From the NCBI GenBank assembly GCA_037903475.1, contig JBAJFG010000571.1, positions 434,001 to 498,000 on the forward strand: a DNA stretch of 64,000 nucleotides, given 5' to 3'. Shown one piece after another: positions 33,011 through 47,279 of this stretch (the stretch's first letter is position 1; every line of letters begins with the position of its first letter). The notes below the pieces were generated by a model. It ran no database searches. It saw only the letters and a program-made list of their open reading frames with translations, and was not told the DNA's origin. The stretch comes from Ancylostoma caninum (lineage: Eukaryota; Nematoda; Chromadorea; Rhabditida; Ancylostomatidae). Made by a program: the position numbers and the translations under genes.

Positions 33011-35999
33011 ACAATCAGAATTCCAACATGATACGTGTCCTACAGGTTGAGCAACACCTGATCATCACTGGAGCGCACCAGAGTGCAGGGTAGGGATGTA
33101 ACAAATGGTTGAACGACAGTGATCTTCAGGCAAGATTTTGATGATATTCCAGACGTGCCTCTCTGAAATCTGTTTGTGCTTAACATCAGTAGACGGTTAG
33201 CGGTTGGCTACGCCCCGGACATTGGTGCTAAGCCCCCTCAATCTACAGGACGCTACTAAGTCCTGGTGGTCAATGACCACCTGGTGCTGCGCCCTGCACA
33301 GCATTGAAATGCTACTGCATAATGCAGAAAGTCCCGAGCATGTTGACAGTAATATTCCGAAACATTCTTCGATGGACAGCAAAACAGATTTTTCTGGATT
33401 TTTCCACCCCATTCAAGGAGGTCTGGATCCCTGCGTATACCCGCTGTTCAGCTCATACTAATGGAAATGAAGGGATAAGTGGACTTTTTTGATTCGTGTA
33501 TGGAAGAAGGTGCTTATGCAACTACAAAGTTAAATGGCGGTGATACGGATCGAAAGGAATATGATGAGATGAAAATTCTGCTGTCAATGACGATGCCACA
33601 GAAGTGCACCATGGAGAATACTTCTAGCAAAACATTAAAGATGAGCATTCACTTCACTGATGATTTTCAAGAATGCTCCAACATTGAGGGAGTTCTGGGA
33701 AATGCTCGAGGCTGCGCTCACCGCCTCACTCCATTCCAGGAATAATTACTGTTTCCTAACACCACCGCTACCATTTCGTAAGAATTGCACTCACGTAAGG
33801 GAACTTCCATAGCAATACACTTTCTACTGGTGGAATTAATGAGATTAAACTCTCATAGACGAGAAAGTACAATGTAAGTTGTTTGGAAATGTCACGAGTC
33901 TGGTGGCTAGAAAATGAGTCGTGTTTTCTTGGCGCGAAAAATTGGCAAGCCCATGTCCTATACAAGAATGAGAGCACACGAGATTTTTGAAGACCCGGAT
34001 AACGCTCCGCGTAAGGGATCGGCCGAAAACGGCTGCTTCACGGTTACCGCATAACGAATCTGAACTACTGAGGAAACTTCAAGGAAAAGGCGGTGGAATA
34101 CGAAGCATAAATGTTTCATTGTAAGTGACTACAGTCTCTCGAGTTAAAAAAAGGTGTGAACAGAAAGCAACCGATTGCTGTATTATACGGACCGCTACCC
34201 GGTGCTGGAATTCCGGATAAAGTTCAGAATAACGGATTCTCCAAAACTCACGGATATAGGCTAGGCGGATAACCGGATGAATGTAATCCGTTCATACCTG
34301 CTCCTAGAGAACATTTGGGCACAGCTTATCATTCTGAAGGCCAACGTTATCAACGAGCAACTTTCATCTGCGTAGGTTTTTTTTGCATTGTGAAATGAAA
34401 CTCCAAAAAATAAGCAAAAATTAATGCTCATGAAAAAAGAAGCTGTGTGGATAAAAATCGTTTTGCCTAACACCTCCGAAGAAATCCTCACCAGGGTTTG
34501 AATAAAAGCAAATTTTAGACTTTTGGAAGTCAAGGGCCACAAAAACATTGGAAAATCAAAAGGTTGCCAGCCAGAAGTCGCAGAATTGCAGAAATAAGGA
34601 ACGAGCCAAGTAAGACATAAAACTAAGGGAAAGCGTTAATGAGAGATATGTTGACGTAGTCGGATGTATTAAAGTACATAATCGGCCTGTTCAGAAATTT
34701 TATTAATTCTGAAAGATCAGCACAAAGCTCTGAGTTACAATGCAGTTTTACTAGTTAATTGGATGATTAATCAACGATACAGCTGTAATGTTAATGTATG
34801 CAAGATTAGTTTTGACGTCATTGATTAAAAAAAACAACAAAACAACAAAAAGGCCAAATCGAAGACAACATTGACCGAGGCATTCATTCATAAATCCGGT
34901 TTCTTTTGAATAGGTTTCCAAAGGCTTACAGTCAGCTATTCATTTGCACTTAGCAACGAGTATGGAGAATCCAGCGATTGTCTGTCACCACGCAACTATG
35001 TAGTGCATAAAAGGGCAATTTGGACCGAATACGTGCGTGCGTCAGAAGAGCGTCATATGTGGGCTAATAATCTGCGGCGGTAAAAGTCCGTTGACTAGTT
35101 TTTACGACTATCCATGGATGCTTAGCTGTATTTCTCAGCTAATGGTCATAATCACGACAATGTTGGACGCAGTTATGAAGCAGCTTAGCCGCAGGTGACC
35201 GTTCTACTGCAATCCTGGAAAAGTATAGCTGTTTCCGTTGTTCCAGCAGCGATGACACTGGTTTTGGTGCATATCGATTGTCCTTTATCTTACATGAACG
35301 TTTGACAAATGCACTTACATTGGGCAAACTGTCCTCAAAGCGACTCTGGATGGAAGCTGAGGGCAGTTATCTATCGCCGAGCATCTTCATCCTTTTCGGT
35401 TCCAAAAAAAAACTGCCGGACGATGTCAAGAGCCCCAAGTGCCCGTATTCCTGCGCGATTTGGTCCTGGCCCATGCGTGGACCAATGGGCTATGTACAAT
35501 ATACATGAAATAATCTGCTGTTTCAGGAAAAGCGCCTAGGTTTTGAAAGAATATTTGCACTCTCAAAGGACCACTACAATCCACTGTTCAACTCGGTGGA
35601 ATCATTTATTTCTCTATAGAAATTGATCAAATCATGTACTGCCATGCCTAGCTGACACGAGGAATTCAGATCACGGCTGACAGTCCAACTTTTTCATCGC
35701 AACATTTTTAGGAAGTTTTCTTTCAGAAAGCTTTAAAAATTGAAATTTTTGAAGAATTCGCAGCTAAAGTCCGAGTTATCACCTTCTATGCAACTATTTC
35801 TTTTGCATGGAGATAGGAACTAAGCTCCCCGAGATTATCTCGGATGTTTTGGGAAGCTTATGTTCAGTTATAAAAGTTTCACGTACGTCCACAATCAGAA
35901 TTGGGAAAAAAGCGAAATAGGAAAAACATCAAGGGTCGGAAGACAAAAATCTGCTTATATAGTTCATAATATTTCACTCGAATGATAGAGTTCTAAAAT
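33011..35999. other. Gene-poor stretch without assignable features
   Basis: Short frames at 33204-33461, 33479-33745 and 35139-35540 were examined in both directions. None shows a domain, a signal peptide or consistent splice phases. The GC content of 33180-33300 is locally higher. I see no repeat ends. Confidence 0.3.
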
Positions 36000-36005
36000 T
36001 TCTTA

Positions 36006-36240
36006 TCAGACCCTTGTATAGATGTTCCTCGTAATTTTAAGTTGTAGTCCAGTGAATACGTAATTGGAGTCGGGTTCTTCTTCGCTGTAGGCTTGACTAG
36101 TCATTGTGAACATGGTGGTTGTGAAGAGATTTCCTTCAGTTGTTATTTTCATTGTAATAAACTCTGATGCTCTCACCACACTGTGCCATTCTTCAGCAAA
36201 AAGTGAGCCTGTTATTTCCTGTCTGGAGAATGAGAGACTT
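36006..36240 (-). CDS. Possible isolated exon of an unknown protein
   Basis: On the minus strand an open frame follows the acceptor-like CATTCTCCAG (about 36233-36224) and runs to a TGA near 36006. Its translation (ITGSLFAEEWHSVV, later NYVFTGLQLKITRN) has protein-like composition with alternating hydrophobic residues suggestive of beta strands. Another plausible frame lies just upstream at about 36405-36270, but I could not join the two by phase. No family was recognised. Confidence 0.3.
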
Positions 36241-36299
36241 ACTGTTCCGCTACGAGCTCTCATTAGAAACTAATCTCGGCGCTTCTTCGTAAACACCAA

Positions 36300-39200
36300 A
36301 AATGGGCATAACTTATCGCAGAGAGGAGTTTGGTTAATTCAGAATCAGCGTCGCAAGCTGCATAAGGCAATTTACATCTTGCTATGAATGACCACACTGA
36401 CCTAGTATCCTTTCCTTGTTAGTATACATAGTAACCCTGGGAAAGTCTGCTGTGGCTCATTTGGGACACATATTCATATTCAGCATGTGAAGTAACCCAA
36501 CCGTGCCAAGCTTTACTAAACTATGGCTGAAAATACATCTACACTATTGACAATGTGCTTGCAGTATTCTCATAGTGCTGTGCTACAGTACGAAGGGGAT
36601 ATCAGATCCGCGACCAGCGTGTGTTATAAGCCCTATGGGATGGTTTCGGGGAAATAGCACTAAAGAAAACTAGTTAAACAGATATGACCCGTGGGTCGTA
36701 TTGCCCGTTATGTGTCAAACCCTCCCCATTCTCCATTTCCTTATTAGCAAGAAGTCTCAAAGAAAACCTGCCTTGCAGTAGTGAAATATGGCCTGTCAAT
36801 TTCTAGAATGAACTTGAGGCTAAGCAACATCCTGGCAGAGGACAGATGGCTTTGTAAAAAGAGATTGGAGAGAATCTCATGAAACCAAAGGCGATATCCA
36901 CCTTTAGAAGCTGAGGGATATCGCTCAGCTAAGTTACAAATTCAAAGAAGAACTTCTATATGCTGTTAAGCCGTCTTTGTGTAGGTCATATTCAGGAAAA
37001 ACAGAGTGCAACCTAATGAGGTCAAACTTCTGGAATAGAAAATGAGCTGAACGGTAGGAGAGCTATATGCTCATTGAGCTTTCATTACCTGCAAAACAAG
37101 AAGGACTATAAAACTGCACTAACTATGGAGCGTTGTTGGCCATAAATCCTTCACTACTACTGGAAGTATATTCGCTAGCAAGCCGCAATGATGCCAAATG
37201 AAGTAATGAACCGAGCGGTGACAAGCCGCTGAAGCGAAACACCCATCACCAGTGGCATTTTTACGTGCATGAGGCGCGTCTGCTGGGGATTTCATCAAAC
37301 CTCTCGTACACTTCAACGACGTTTAGCGCGGAAGGGAAGTCACAAACAAGAAGCATTGAAGAGCACGCCTAAGCCGTCGCTTTGACGTAATCCGATTTGA
37401 AAAGCATAAATTTAAGGCAGAAGCACGGCTTTCCATCCGTGAAGACGAAGTGAGGCATTCCTTCTGCTGCAGTGAGCTTGAGGAGAATAAGAAGAAAGCT
37501 ATGATACTTCATTCTGTTTTCACGCAATAATGAGCTTTATTTTACACAGCAATTAGCTCAAGCTCACCGCAGGTGCTAAGTGGCTCAAAAACTCAGAAAC
37601 GCGTCATATACCCGTGTTTTCGTCGTGTGATTCAAATTGAGAGCGAGCAGCTCTTTGCAAATGCATCAAATATAATAGATCCCAGGAAAATGAAATTTAT
37701 ATAGGGGAATAGTGTCAAGAAAAAAAAACCAGATTGCACACAGTCACACAGCTTAGCTTAAAACATAGCTGCCCAGATAAAATCCGTGGAAAATGGAGGC
37801 TGAATTAATACTTTCTTCTACCTTTCATTTTCTAGAATAAATCTCATACCCCTATATTAGAGTTATTGATCATGAATCGGCATGCAGAGCTGTGGTTTTT
37901 TTCTGGAAGGTTTAAAGGTCTCAAGAAGCTATTGAGGAAGAAACGTACATAGGAACAAATCTAAGCAAAAGACGAATTCTAAGTCGATGGGGAAACATTT
38001 ACATGGCAGTGGATACCTTACTTATGCGTGGAATTAGTAATGACATATGTATTAGTGGTTATCAGGAATGAAGGTATTCCAGAAAAAAATGATAAAAAAT
38101 TCCGCATTGATAAAGCCTAAAAACAAGCCCGCGCAAGATCTTTTATTTGTTTTATAAAGTAATTCGGAACGTTTGGCAATCCATTCCACATGAGGGGAGT
38201 CTCTTCTAATTAATTTTCCTTTATCCACATACGACCTAAAAAATGGAAAAAACACTCATATAATTTGAGAATTCAAACAGGATTAAGTAATTCAAGTAGG
38301 AATGCTTAGTTTTCGATTGTAATGGAAGCAGAAAGCTGAAACTCTGAGGTGGGAGTAGACTGCAGCACATTTCAGGCGCTTTCAAGAGCTAGTATTGTTT
38401 TTTTTTGGGAATGTTATAACTTTAATGGAATCACATTTGCTATTGATGAAAGCCTATCCAATATCTATGAAACACTATCCAATATCCAAGTCTAGTTATA
38501 ATTAGTGACAGAAAAAAAGTGAAAAGAACTCAATACATAGCCGTGTGTAGCTAAGAAAAAACCTATACGTACATAGTTTCAAGGTTCAGGAGGTCTCCAC
38601 CTGGGATGCAACTTTTCTGTGTGAACAACATAATCCTGGCTGAACCGAGGATTTTAACTAACGCTAACTTGCATTCCATTTGAAAGGATTGACAAGGAAT
38701 TGAGATATCCTGAACTAAAATGAAAGGATGGTTGCAAAGTTGTTGATCAGGTAAGAAAACTAAAACTCGAAAACATCTAGACCACTGGTCCCAGGAATTC
38801 CTGGCTATTCATATGGATAATTTGTTGCATAGTTCCAGACTGCGACTAGCTTCTTTAGTATTTTTGGAGAGTGGCTAAGCAATGTTCACGATGATGAACA
38901 GGATGTAATAAGAGTCGACAATTAAAGTATTCAAGCCATAAAGACAAAATACGAAATATGCCAAAGAAAGGACAGGGAATGTCTTTCACGGCTTTTGTTC
39001 TGATTACTTTCCTTGAGATGTCAGCTGTCATATGAGAGGCTCGTAACAAGGATTCAACATTCCTAGACTAAGCATTCTCGCCGCAAATACAGAGCTCACC
39101 AATTTCGCTGCGAGCGGTGCCTGAATTACCTTCTACAGTTGGCTCCAGCATGTTTTTGATATGCTACATATGTTTTTACACTAAACAAATCTTGCATTAT

Positions 39201-40560
39201 TTTAAATCGAATAAACCAATGTTTCCCGTGCCCTTTACGATGAATGGAATAGTCGGAAATTTTTAAGAATTACAGGGGAATTATCAGAGGAAGAAATTGG
39301 AAGCAGCTTACGCATATTCGTTAGTTTTGTATGAGTCGCTTCATATTTCTCACCCCATGTACATAGTGTGATAATTTTAGCCAAGCTCATTATAGCCGAT
39401 ACATCAAGGACACATGAAGAGATGTGCAAATGCAGCTGGATAGGCAAAAAATAGTAGTGCTGAAATATTGCAGCGATTCATGCGAGCATATGTTTGAAAA
39501 AAAACACCTCATTAGGGTCCGAAGCCAGTAGTGGAGGTAGAATCTTCATCGAGTCGTCATTAAATTCGTACTAATTTAGTTAATATAATTATGATATCGA
39601 AACAGGCGAGAAGTAGTGACAGAATTGTGGTGTTACACTGCAATTCATAGACTACGTATGAAGTAGAAGAGAAAAGTATTCGAAAATTATATAGATTTTC
39701 TGGAAACAAAATTTAAGCTTATAGCGAGCTAGAATGCAATGGTAATATCGTCGGGACTGGTGAAACTTTTGTGAGTTCTTTCGGTTTTCTTTTAAAAGAG
39801 CTCAAGATGTTTGCGAACATAAATGAAAAGATAAGATAGAAGATATCTGGGTATGATTTATGCTTTTATTGAAATCACGAGCGACGTGTTGAACTATGAA
39901 TGGCCGGTCATAGAGTGGAGCTGTGCACACAGCAGTGAGGAGATGTAGAAAAAAATAATATTTACTCATAGTGGGATACTGCACTACGGAGCCGAGGGAA
40001 GAGTAACATTTACTTTCGAAACATAGGGCAGAAAGTCGAGGAACCCTCCAAACAGGACGGCCATTATAATTTTTGGCAACATTCCGAGACAATACAGGTG
40101 TAAAGAGCAGAACAGTGATGAGTTGTAAGAAGCTGGATGAGCGCTGCGGGGTAATCCGAGCCGCGCACGCGTTGCGTTCTCTTCCTGGGTGGTGAGTCGG
40201 TCTCGCCGCTGCGCTTTACTTGAGAGCTCATCGCGTGGATGAGCGCAAACAGCAAACAAACGATTTCTTACATCGATTTGCAGATCTGCAAAGCCTAAGG
40301 GTAGCGTTTTTATGCAAAAAAGAGACTAATTAGTCCCGTGCAAACTCATACATATGTAGAAAGCTGAGAAGAGCGCGTTATTAGCGAATAAAAAAAACTT
40401 CGAAGACTTGGTGAATACGTTTTGAGCACAGAATACGCAGAAAAAGCAGTTTCCCACATTCTTTCGATTGCTCTGGAGACCTCTGGGGTGGAATCGTTAG
40501 AACACAGCGTACTGGCATTCGCTGACATTATGAACACGAGTGTGGCGTTAGATCGGTAGC
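36300..40560. other. Gene-poor stretch without assignable features
   Basis: No domain-bearing exon found. On the minus strand a short frame from about 40100 to 40000 begins MLPKIIMAVLFGG, like a signal peptide, and an AATAAA lies about 120 nt downstream (near 39870 on the plus strand). It ends after 32 codons and I do not call it a gene. Confidence 0.3.
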
Positions 40561-40574
40561 GTAACACCAGCCCT

Positions 40575-40736
40575 GTAGATATACGGCAGGTGAGAGTGTA
40601 TCATCCTGAGGGAAAATTGGGCGTTACCAGGCCACCACGATTGGCGTATTAATTGAATCCGCCAACCGCAGCAGTCCGTTTACGCCCTATTTCCCCTCAC
40701 GATGGTACACACCTACGGCAGGTGTATACGGCAGGT
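40575..40736. repeat. Foldback element with about 45-bp arms
   Basis: The left arm, about 40580-40625 (ATACGGCAGGTGAGAGTGTA and TGAGGGAAAATTGGGCG), is the approximate reverse complement of 40680-40736 (CGCCCTATTTCCCCTCA and ACACCTACGGCAGG). The loop is about 55 bp. Small size and strong palindromy suggest a miniature foldback transposon; no clear target duplication. Confidence 0.6.
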
Positions 40737-41125
40737 ACGATGAATAGACAAATTTTTCGGAATTGTTGCAAATTTTGCCTACAAGAATTTGCTCATTTCC
40801 TCATGAATACTACCATCGCTATTTTGCGAGAAAAAGCCATTTATAGTCCATTTCACTGGAGAAGATAGTTATATGGACGCCGAAGAAAAGGGAGAGCTCG
40901 GAGAAGTGCTCGTGGAAGATGCCGATAAAAACAGGCAATATGCACGAATACCTTACTTATACTATATACTTATTATGGTCATACGGGAATAGTATGAACG
41001 GATAGAGATTAATTTTCAGCAAACAAACTATTTGACTCCTTTACGCTAAGATTCAACAAAAATATTTTTGAAGTTTTTTGCGACGGTAGAGGAAGAGAGC
41101 CGCCTCAACTTGCTGGCCCGGGTGA

Positions 41126-41195
41126 GGATCGAACCCTAGACCGCCCTTACGCAGCGGAACATCTCTCCAACGCACCGGGAAACTGTTATGTTCGC
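41126..41195 (-). other. tRNA-like sequence, probably pseudogene or SINE head
   Basis: The minus strand contains a B-box-like GGGTTCGATCC preceded by a plausible anticodon stem CCGCT/GGCGG. Putative acceptor strands CCCGGTG and CACCCGGG pair imperfectly (one bulged base). The T stem has several mismatches and the loop lacks U33. It resembles a tRNA-derived repeat rather than a working tRNA. Confidence 0.35.
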
Positions 41196-41199
41196 AAAA

Positions 41200-44100
41200 G
41201 TTGGTGAGAAGACAAAAAATTTCCATAAACACTGCATATGATCATGCCTACACACTAGAACAACAGTTACGCAATGAACTCATACCCTTTCTTCAGATTT
41301 TCATCGAACCTATGGTTTTTTTTTCCTGAGAACAGGCTTTTTTTCCTTTATGATGGTAACATTCCCATAAAATCGATTTTGTGGACGAGAACCTGCTAAC
41401 TACAAACTGTTATATTACATATTAAAAGGTAGCGCCTATAAAGTCATCTTTTGAATTTACTGAAGCCGATTCCGAATAGCCATAGCAATTGTAAATCTTT
41501 CTTCTCATTGAATAGTGCTATGGAAGAAGGCGAAAAACTCACCCTTTTCCAGAAAAAAAAAGACCAAGCGTGCTGCAGATTTCGCGTCTGCGAGAGCAAA
41601 GACCTAGTCTCAACAATTTCCTCCTTCTTTTAGATATCACTTTTGCAGCCAGAAAGATCACCCCATCAAATCCTGGAAGATCACCATCGAAATCCGTTAG
41701 ACGTATTCAGAATCACGAAACAACAGAGGATGCAGAAAACCTTTCCTATCATATTGTGTTTCTTTTGTACCTCGCCACTACAACATTTATTTCTACGAGA
41801 ACATTACAATCAGGCAATTTCTCGCAATGCTCTTCCTCCTGCTCCAATACAAAGGACACGCAAATCCTTTGCATTCCCACCAGAATTCTGTGTACACTAG
41901 CACAATTCTCACGCTTCGTGGGGAAAATGACGTGAGAGATGAGGATGGTGCTACGGAAGATCTCGAGATCGGGCTATATAGGCAAACAAGCACATGTAAA
42001 CAGAGATTTATAGGCGGCTGTTGCGGAGATTTTTGGATGTTCTCAGAGATGGTTTCAAAGGCATAGCCTCATGTCGTGCTTGAACTTGAAATATCATCAG
42101 ATTCTGGAGCATGTCGAGCGCTGTTTGTATGTAGTAATGTTCATACATGAAATCCATACGGGTTCCTGATCATTCGGGGGCAATTCACATATGCCACCAG
42201 CAGATTAGGTAGATTCTATTCCTGCAAAATTCTTGGGAACGAGATCCGAGGTGAGAGTTTGCCTTAAATCTGTTAATAAACAGGTGGTAGCTACCAGAGA
42301 AGGTCAATTAAACATAATTATTAAATTCAATGCCAAAAATTGAATCCAGCTAACTTTTGATTAGCACCTTTTTGGTGCTTGACCCGGCAGAATGTTCTTC
42401 AGCTTAGCATCTTTTTTATCCCCAAGAATAAGCTGTATTTCCTGCACTCTTCACTCTACCTCTGCCAGTGTTATAGATGTGACTCCACTCTGTACTACTT
42501 GAGTAGAAATCAAAAAAAAAGTATTTAAACGGAAAGGACAGAAATCGTACCACAGCAGGGAGGGAAAATTGTCCTTCGAAAGTAGTATCTGTCAAAGTTT
42601 TCGACTCTTCGTTAGAGTGATGGTCAAATATTTCGTGTTTATCACCCGCATGTTACAGATTCATAGAAGTGGAGCACAAGGAATGAAGTTAATTATTGGA
42701 ATGCGTTTTCCATGCTTAACTATGCACCAGCCACGCGCATCGGTAAAGAAGCACTAGCCTCCCTCTTGGGCGGGTGCTTCTCTAATTTTGTAAATCAGTT
42801 CTGACACTTCCTGCCAACTTCCCTGTAGGCATTCAATACAATATGTCATGAGACATCAGTCTCTGGTTCATCTCCGTATAAAGTTTTGCTAACGCTGCAA
42901 AAAGTTGTCGGAGTGAAAAGCGAAGCAGAAACATACGATGATGATGTTGAAAGAACAATGAAGATTGGGGCGAATTTGGAAATTATCTAACGAATTCAAT
43001 GATAAAGAAGTCGCCGTGCTAACATGGTTCAATCAGCAGAAAATTTCTGGACCACCTGTAGCTGCACCACCGTTTCGAGACGCAGCTAGTTTAAGAACGT
43101 CTTTTATTACGTGTTACTCGAAAGTCATATTCTAAAAATGGCTCTTATAAAGAAAATCGCGTATGTTTGCGCAAAATCATGTTTACAGGTGTGATCCGCA
43201 TCTTTCATCAATCATATATAGCAGCGTTATCGAACGAGAACAACCCAAATGAACTGAAAACCTGTGAAAAAAAAACAACTTTGGCAAAATCAGCTACAGC
43301 ATCATTTTCCAGAACACCGATTTCTGGGTATCTTTGTCATGAACTCAACTACACAAGATGAATGAAAGGGCCTACCATTGTAGCTTTTCCGTTTTTTTTT
43401 GTGATTTTTTTGCCCGAAGAGGGACGACCCCGTTGGCATGAGAAGGGCTCGAGCGTGGGAAAAAGAGGATGCTCCACCTTAAAATTTTTTTTTGCATGAC
43501 ATTAGTTTTCCATCAATGACCCCTGGTTATTTTCTAGTATTAAGAAGCGATTTTAGCGAAGATAGGATCTGCGACGAAATGCGGAAAAGAGCTGATCTGA
43601 ACACGGATCTTAGTAAATCATCTCGTTGCAATTAGGCCAGTTTATACTAGATGTATGCATTCGTAGCTTGTGCTACCTATACTATGATGAAATATAGGCC
43701 TGTACGAATTTTTGGCGCAGCCCAGACGCAGATGAGGCGCATACTTTTAGTGCGGCGCGGCTGTTCACGCCGGTCATGGTTCATTCTTGTCCGGCCTCGC
43801 CTATTCAGAGGTCAGTGTGAAGAAGCTATGGATAGATAATAAGCTTCGGTGTGTCATCAGCCAAAAATCAGTACGTTGTCACCGCAGACACGGCTAATCG
43901 TGAGAATTCGTCCGCAAATCTGTTACTTCGCACTTTCTCTGCGTGCATTTAACGCGCGACAATTATAAGTTGCCTATGTACACCGTGGATGTAGTCTCAA
44001 GACCACCAATATCTTTCTTATCACTAGAAAGAAATTAATGTTATTACAGAACAAGGTAGTGGTTATGGAGGCAGTAGGGGTGTCACATCCATTACGGGAC

Positions 44101-45650
44101 CATTTTTTGGGATTGCGTGCGAACATTTTTCAATCCGGGACTTCATTGCATTCTCCTAATTCTTCCAGAGCAGATTCACTTGATAATCACTCACGCTCAA
44201 ATTCATGGATGCGTTGAATTTGAATTTGAAGCCCGCAAATTAGCTCACTAGTGTTCCAACATGCTAGCAATTTTTACGCATCGCAAAACATTGAACGTGT
44301 TTTCTCAGTGTTCGACTGGAAATTGCTTAAGATAGATGGTACTTTTTCCGTGTCAGCAAGAAAAACTCGTCTTCTAGTCCATGTGATCCAATAAATACAA
44401 CTGTGTGTTGTCCATATCGTCATTCCACATCTGGTCAGTGTCGGCCTAGATTCAGAATTGAGATATGTTGGCGGACGTATGCGGCACGAAACAACACTGT
44501 TTATTTCTGAGCTGATTCAATCCTTGAAGCAGTTATTATTTCCTTGATTTTAAACGTGTTTATTTTTACGAGTATCAGAGAGATCTTCTGTAAAAAGACC
44601 CTGTGGACCTCGTCTTCAGATTCGAGTTGTCACGAACAATACCACGCTTCCTTTGAAATTGTAAGCCATGTTATTTGCGCATGTTTTCCTATGGATATGA
44701 ATATTTGTACCCAACTTATTTGTTTTTTGAGGAGTGATGTTAACTGCAGAACCCATGCACCGATATGCACATCGCAAGTTTCAGAAACGAAATGTTCTTT
44801 GTTCCAGTGCGTGGTGATATGTGAGAATTAGGATGGAATTCGAAAGTTCCAAGAAACTATGCTGAGCAAAAAAAGGTGCTAACTTTCAAAGCAAATACAC
44901 TCAGCTCATTTCAAAGTTCCTTCTCCTTAGTGGGGTTCGCAACGTCACCAACTCCCTCTTCTCAACGACTTACGCTGTTTTTCCTACCATCACCGGAGAT
45001 CACTCGTTTTCTAGGCACTCGCTTTTGGTTTTGGCTTATACTTAACACCTTTTAATGAATACAAGTAGATGGAAGCAATACGGAAGCTTTCTACCGGTAG
45101 AAAGATGAAGCGGTGAGACCGGTGAGGCGATGGGAAATCTAAAGGCAGCGCAGCCGAATTGGCAGCATACGCAACCGTTTGGAATAAAACTAATGAAGAA
45201 ACTCATCGTATGGAGGGGTAACGGTAGCAAAGACAGTAAGGAGCGTCCCTGTCCCTTCCCTCAAACGCTCAGATACTCAGATGATTTGACCAGATGTGAT
45301 TCCGCTTCTGATTCTTACTTCATAGAGAGTATCTCCCTGCAGAAGTTCTAGTATTCAAGCAGCAACATTTCATCAATTTCCTCTAGCTTGGAATTCCTTG
45401 GAAGCCGAAATTTTTTCTGGAGTTCAGAAATCGCAAACACAAATCGCACTGCATGAAATTTTTCGAAATAGTCGTAGATTTCCGAATGAAAAGTAGTATC
45501 GTCAGATCTTGGCAGGGTTGTTTCAAAGCATCACAGCAATCTGCAGCCGAAAGCAGACCGCTGACTCTGAAACTGTAATCCGTACGGCGTCAGTTTTACA
45601 AGTGACATCAATCACTTGATTTGTTTCTTGCTGGATTGATTTTTGTTCCC
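41200..45650. other. Gene-poor stretch; no recognised gene
   Basis: Plus-strand frames at 41570-42066 overlap in different registers with possible acceptors (TTTTGCAG near 41643-41649), but no phase-consistent chain or family could be found. The rest is AT-rich sequence without repeat ends that I could identify. Confidence 0.3.
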
Positions 45651-45654
45651 TTAA

Positions 45655-46073
45655 AGGCAGCACTCACGGAAATTTTTGTGTTGAAGATTTCGCGGTATAT
45701 CGGGGTTTTTAGGGACGATGAACTCATTGACAACGATAACGTAGCGTGAAACATGCGAAAAACACAGAAAAAGATGGCGGTATTTCATGTGTGTCCACAG
45801 CGCGGACGACTGTTCCGTGATGGGTCCCGGCAGGGAACCCTGCAAATGGTACAAATTTCATAGACACGCCCCCGCTGAACCACATGCACACACCCTGTCA
45901 AAGGCGTTAGTTGGCGCGACGGAACCTTAATGTCCAGAGCGGCACATGTGTCCACGGCAGTATCTTCGCAGGTAGGTGGCCATTCAAAGTGTTCAACTTA
46001 CTGTGTTGAGATTGCCCAGCGGCCGGCTACATGGTAAGCGACCCATTTTAGAAAATTTCCGTGAATGCTGCCT
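45655..46073. mobile_element. TTAA-flanked miniature element, second subfamily
   Basis: Termini AGGCAGCACTCACGGAAATT and, inverted, AGGCAGCATTCACGGAAATT. TTAA lies at 45651-45654 and 46074-46077. About 419 bp. The first six bases (AGGCAG) and the TTAA target match the elements at 18997, 47976 and 63628, but the sequence inward differs. It is therefore a sister subfamily probably mobilised by the same kind of transposase. No coding capacity recognised. Confidence 0.8.
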
Positions 46074-46077
46074 TTAA

Positions 46078-47279
46078 GCGGACCAATCGTTTTAGGCGTG
46101 TAGTCCGACTGCGTTTTCAGATTCCAAAGTTCAACACTATTGGCGAAGTCTTTCATTGGTTTCAAATTCTAGAATCTGAGAAAAAAATGTATTCTTCTCA
46201 AATTGAACCATCTTTTGAATGTCCGGAGAACAGAAATCTCGCCCGCTCCCTTCGTAAAAATACACTCTACATTTGCACTCTCCTTGAAATTTCCTTGACT
46301 GATTTTTTTTCTGATTTATGATTATCGTATGATTACCTTGATTACCTTAACTCGCGTATTGTCACAAAGGTTCACTGGCATATTTTTGGTTTGGATTTCT
46401 CAATCGCCAATTTCAGGGATCATTCGGATGGCTGCCAATATCAGCTCCTTGGTCAAACAGTTTGGGTTAGTTTTCAGTGTCATTTAATCTAGTTTTTGGA
46501 AGTCGACTATGTTCAGCTGTAAGCCAAGACTGGTATCGATCTTCATTACGGCCAACGTTCCGGCGTTCTCGCCTTTGTCAGAGCCTGGAAAGTGGAGACA
46601 TTCACAATCTACCCTCTCAAACATCCAATCTTCCTACCAAAAACATCATTCAAAAGAAAAGAAGAGTCAGGATCAAAACCAGAGATGCGGATAAGTTAGC
46701 GCTCACTCAATAACCGAACTGTGGGTAGAGTAGTGGACTACATAATGCCAATCTGCCATCCTAGCGAACGCACAAATGATGCAATTTGGCGTTGTACATA
46801 TGTAGAAGGTCGTACGCCCTATTGCGAACCAGCTGGGGGTTGCGCTCTAAAACGGGGTTTTTTACATTGGATATGAAAGCAATGGTCAACGTTAGTGCCG
46901 GTCTTTGCCCCATTGCTAGCCCCCTAATTTGCTTGTAGTAACGTCCCGACCACTGAAAAATAAAGCAGCACAGGCATTCATTAAGAAGCGTAACCTAATT
47001 GACCTAGTTTTGCCTTCAAGAGAACGCATAAAGTGAAATGCATTAGTTTCTCGTTCTTTTCTTCGGAATTTTTCAATGGTGTTGAAATACGCTTGTGCTG
47101 TGGCTTTCGGTGGCAGACGTGGGGGGGGGGGGGGGAAGGAGGCTACTTCTCTTACCGAGAATGAGTCGCGGCGATTTCAAAATTATTACCTGAGTCGAAT
47201 GTTCTCGGACAGATTGGCAACATTTTTATTTATCATACAATTTTTAAACGGTAACTAGAATAAAGCATGCCACGTTAGC
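46078..47279. other. Intergenic DNA with a G15 run
   Basis: No gene recognised. Frames at 46061-46321 and 46477-46713 have no signature. A G15 homopolymer occupies 47121-47135. Confidence 0.35.
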
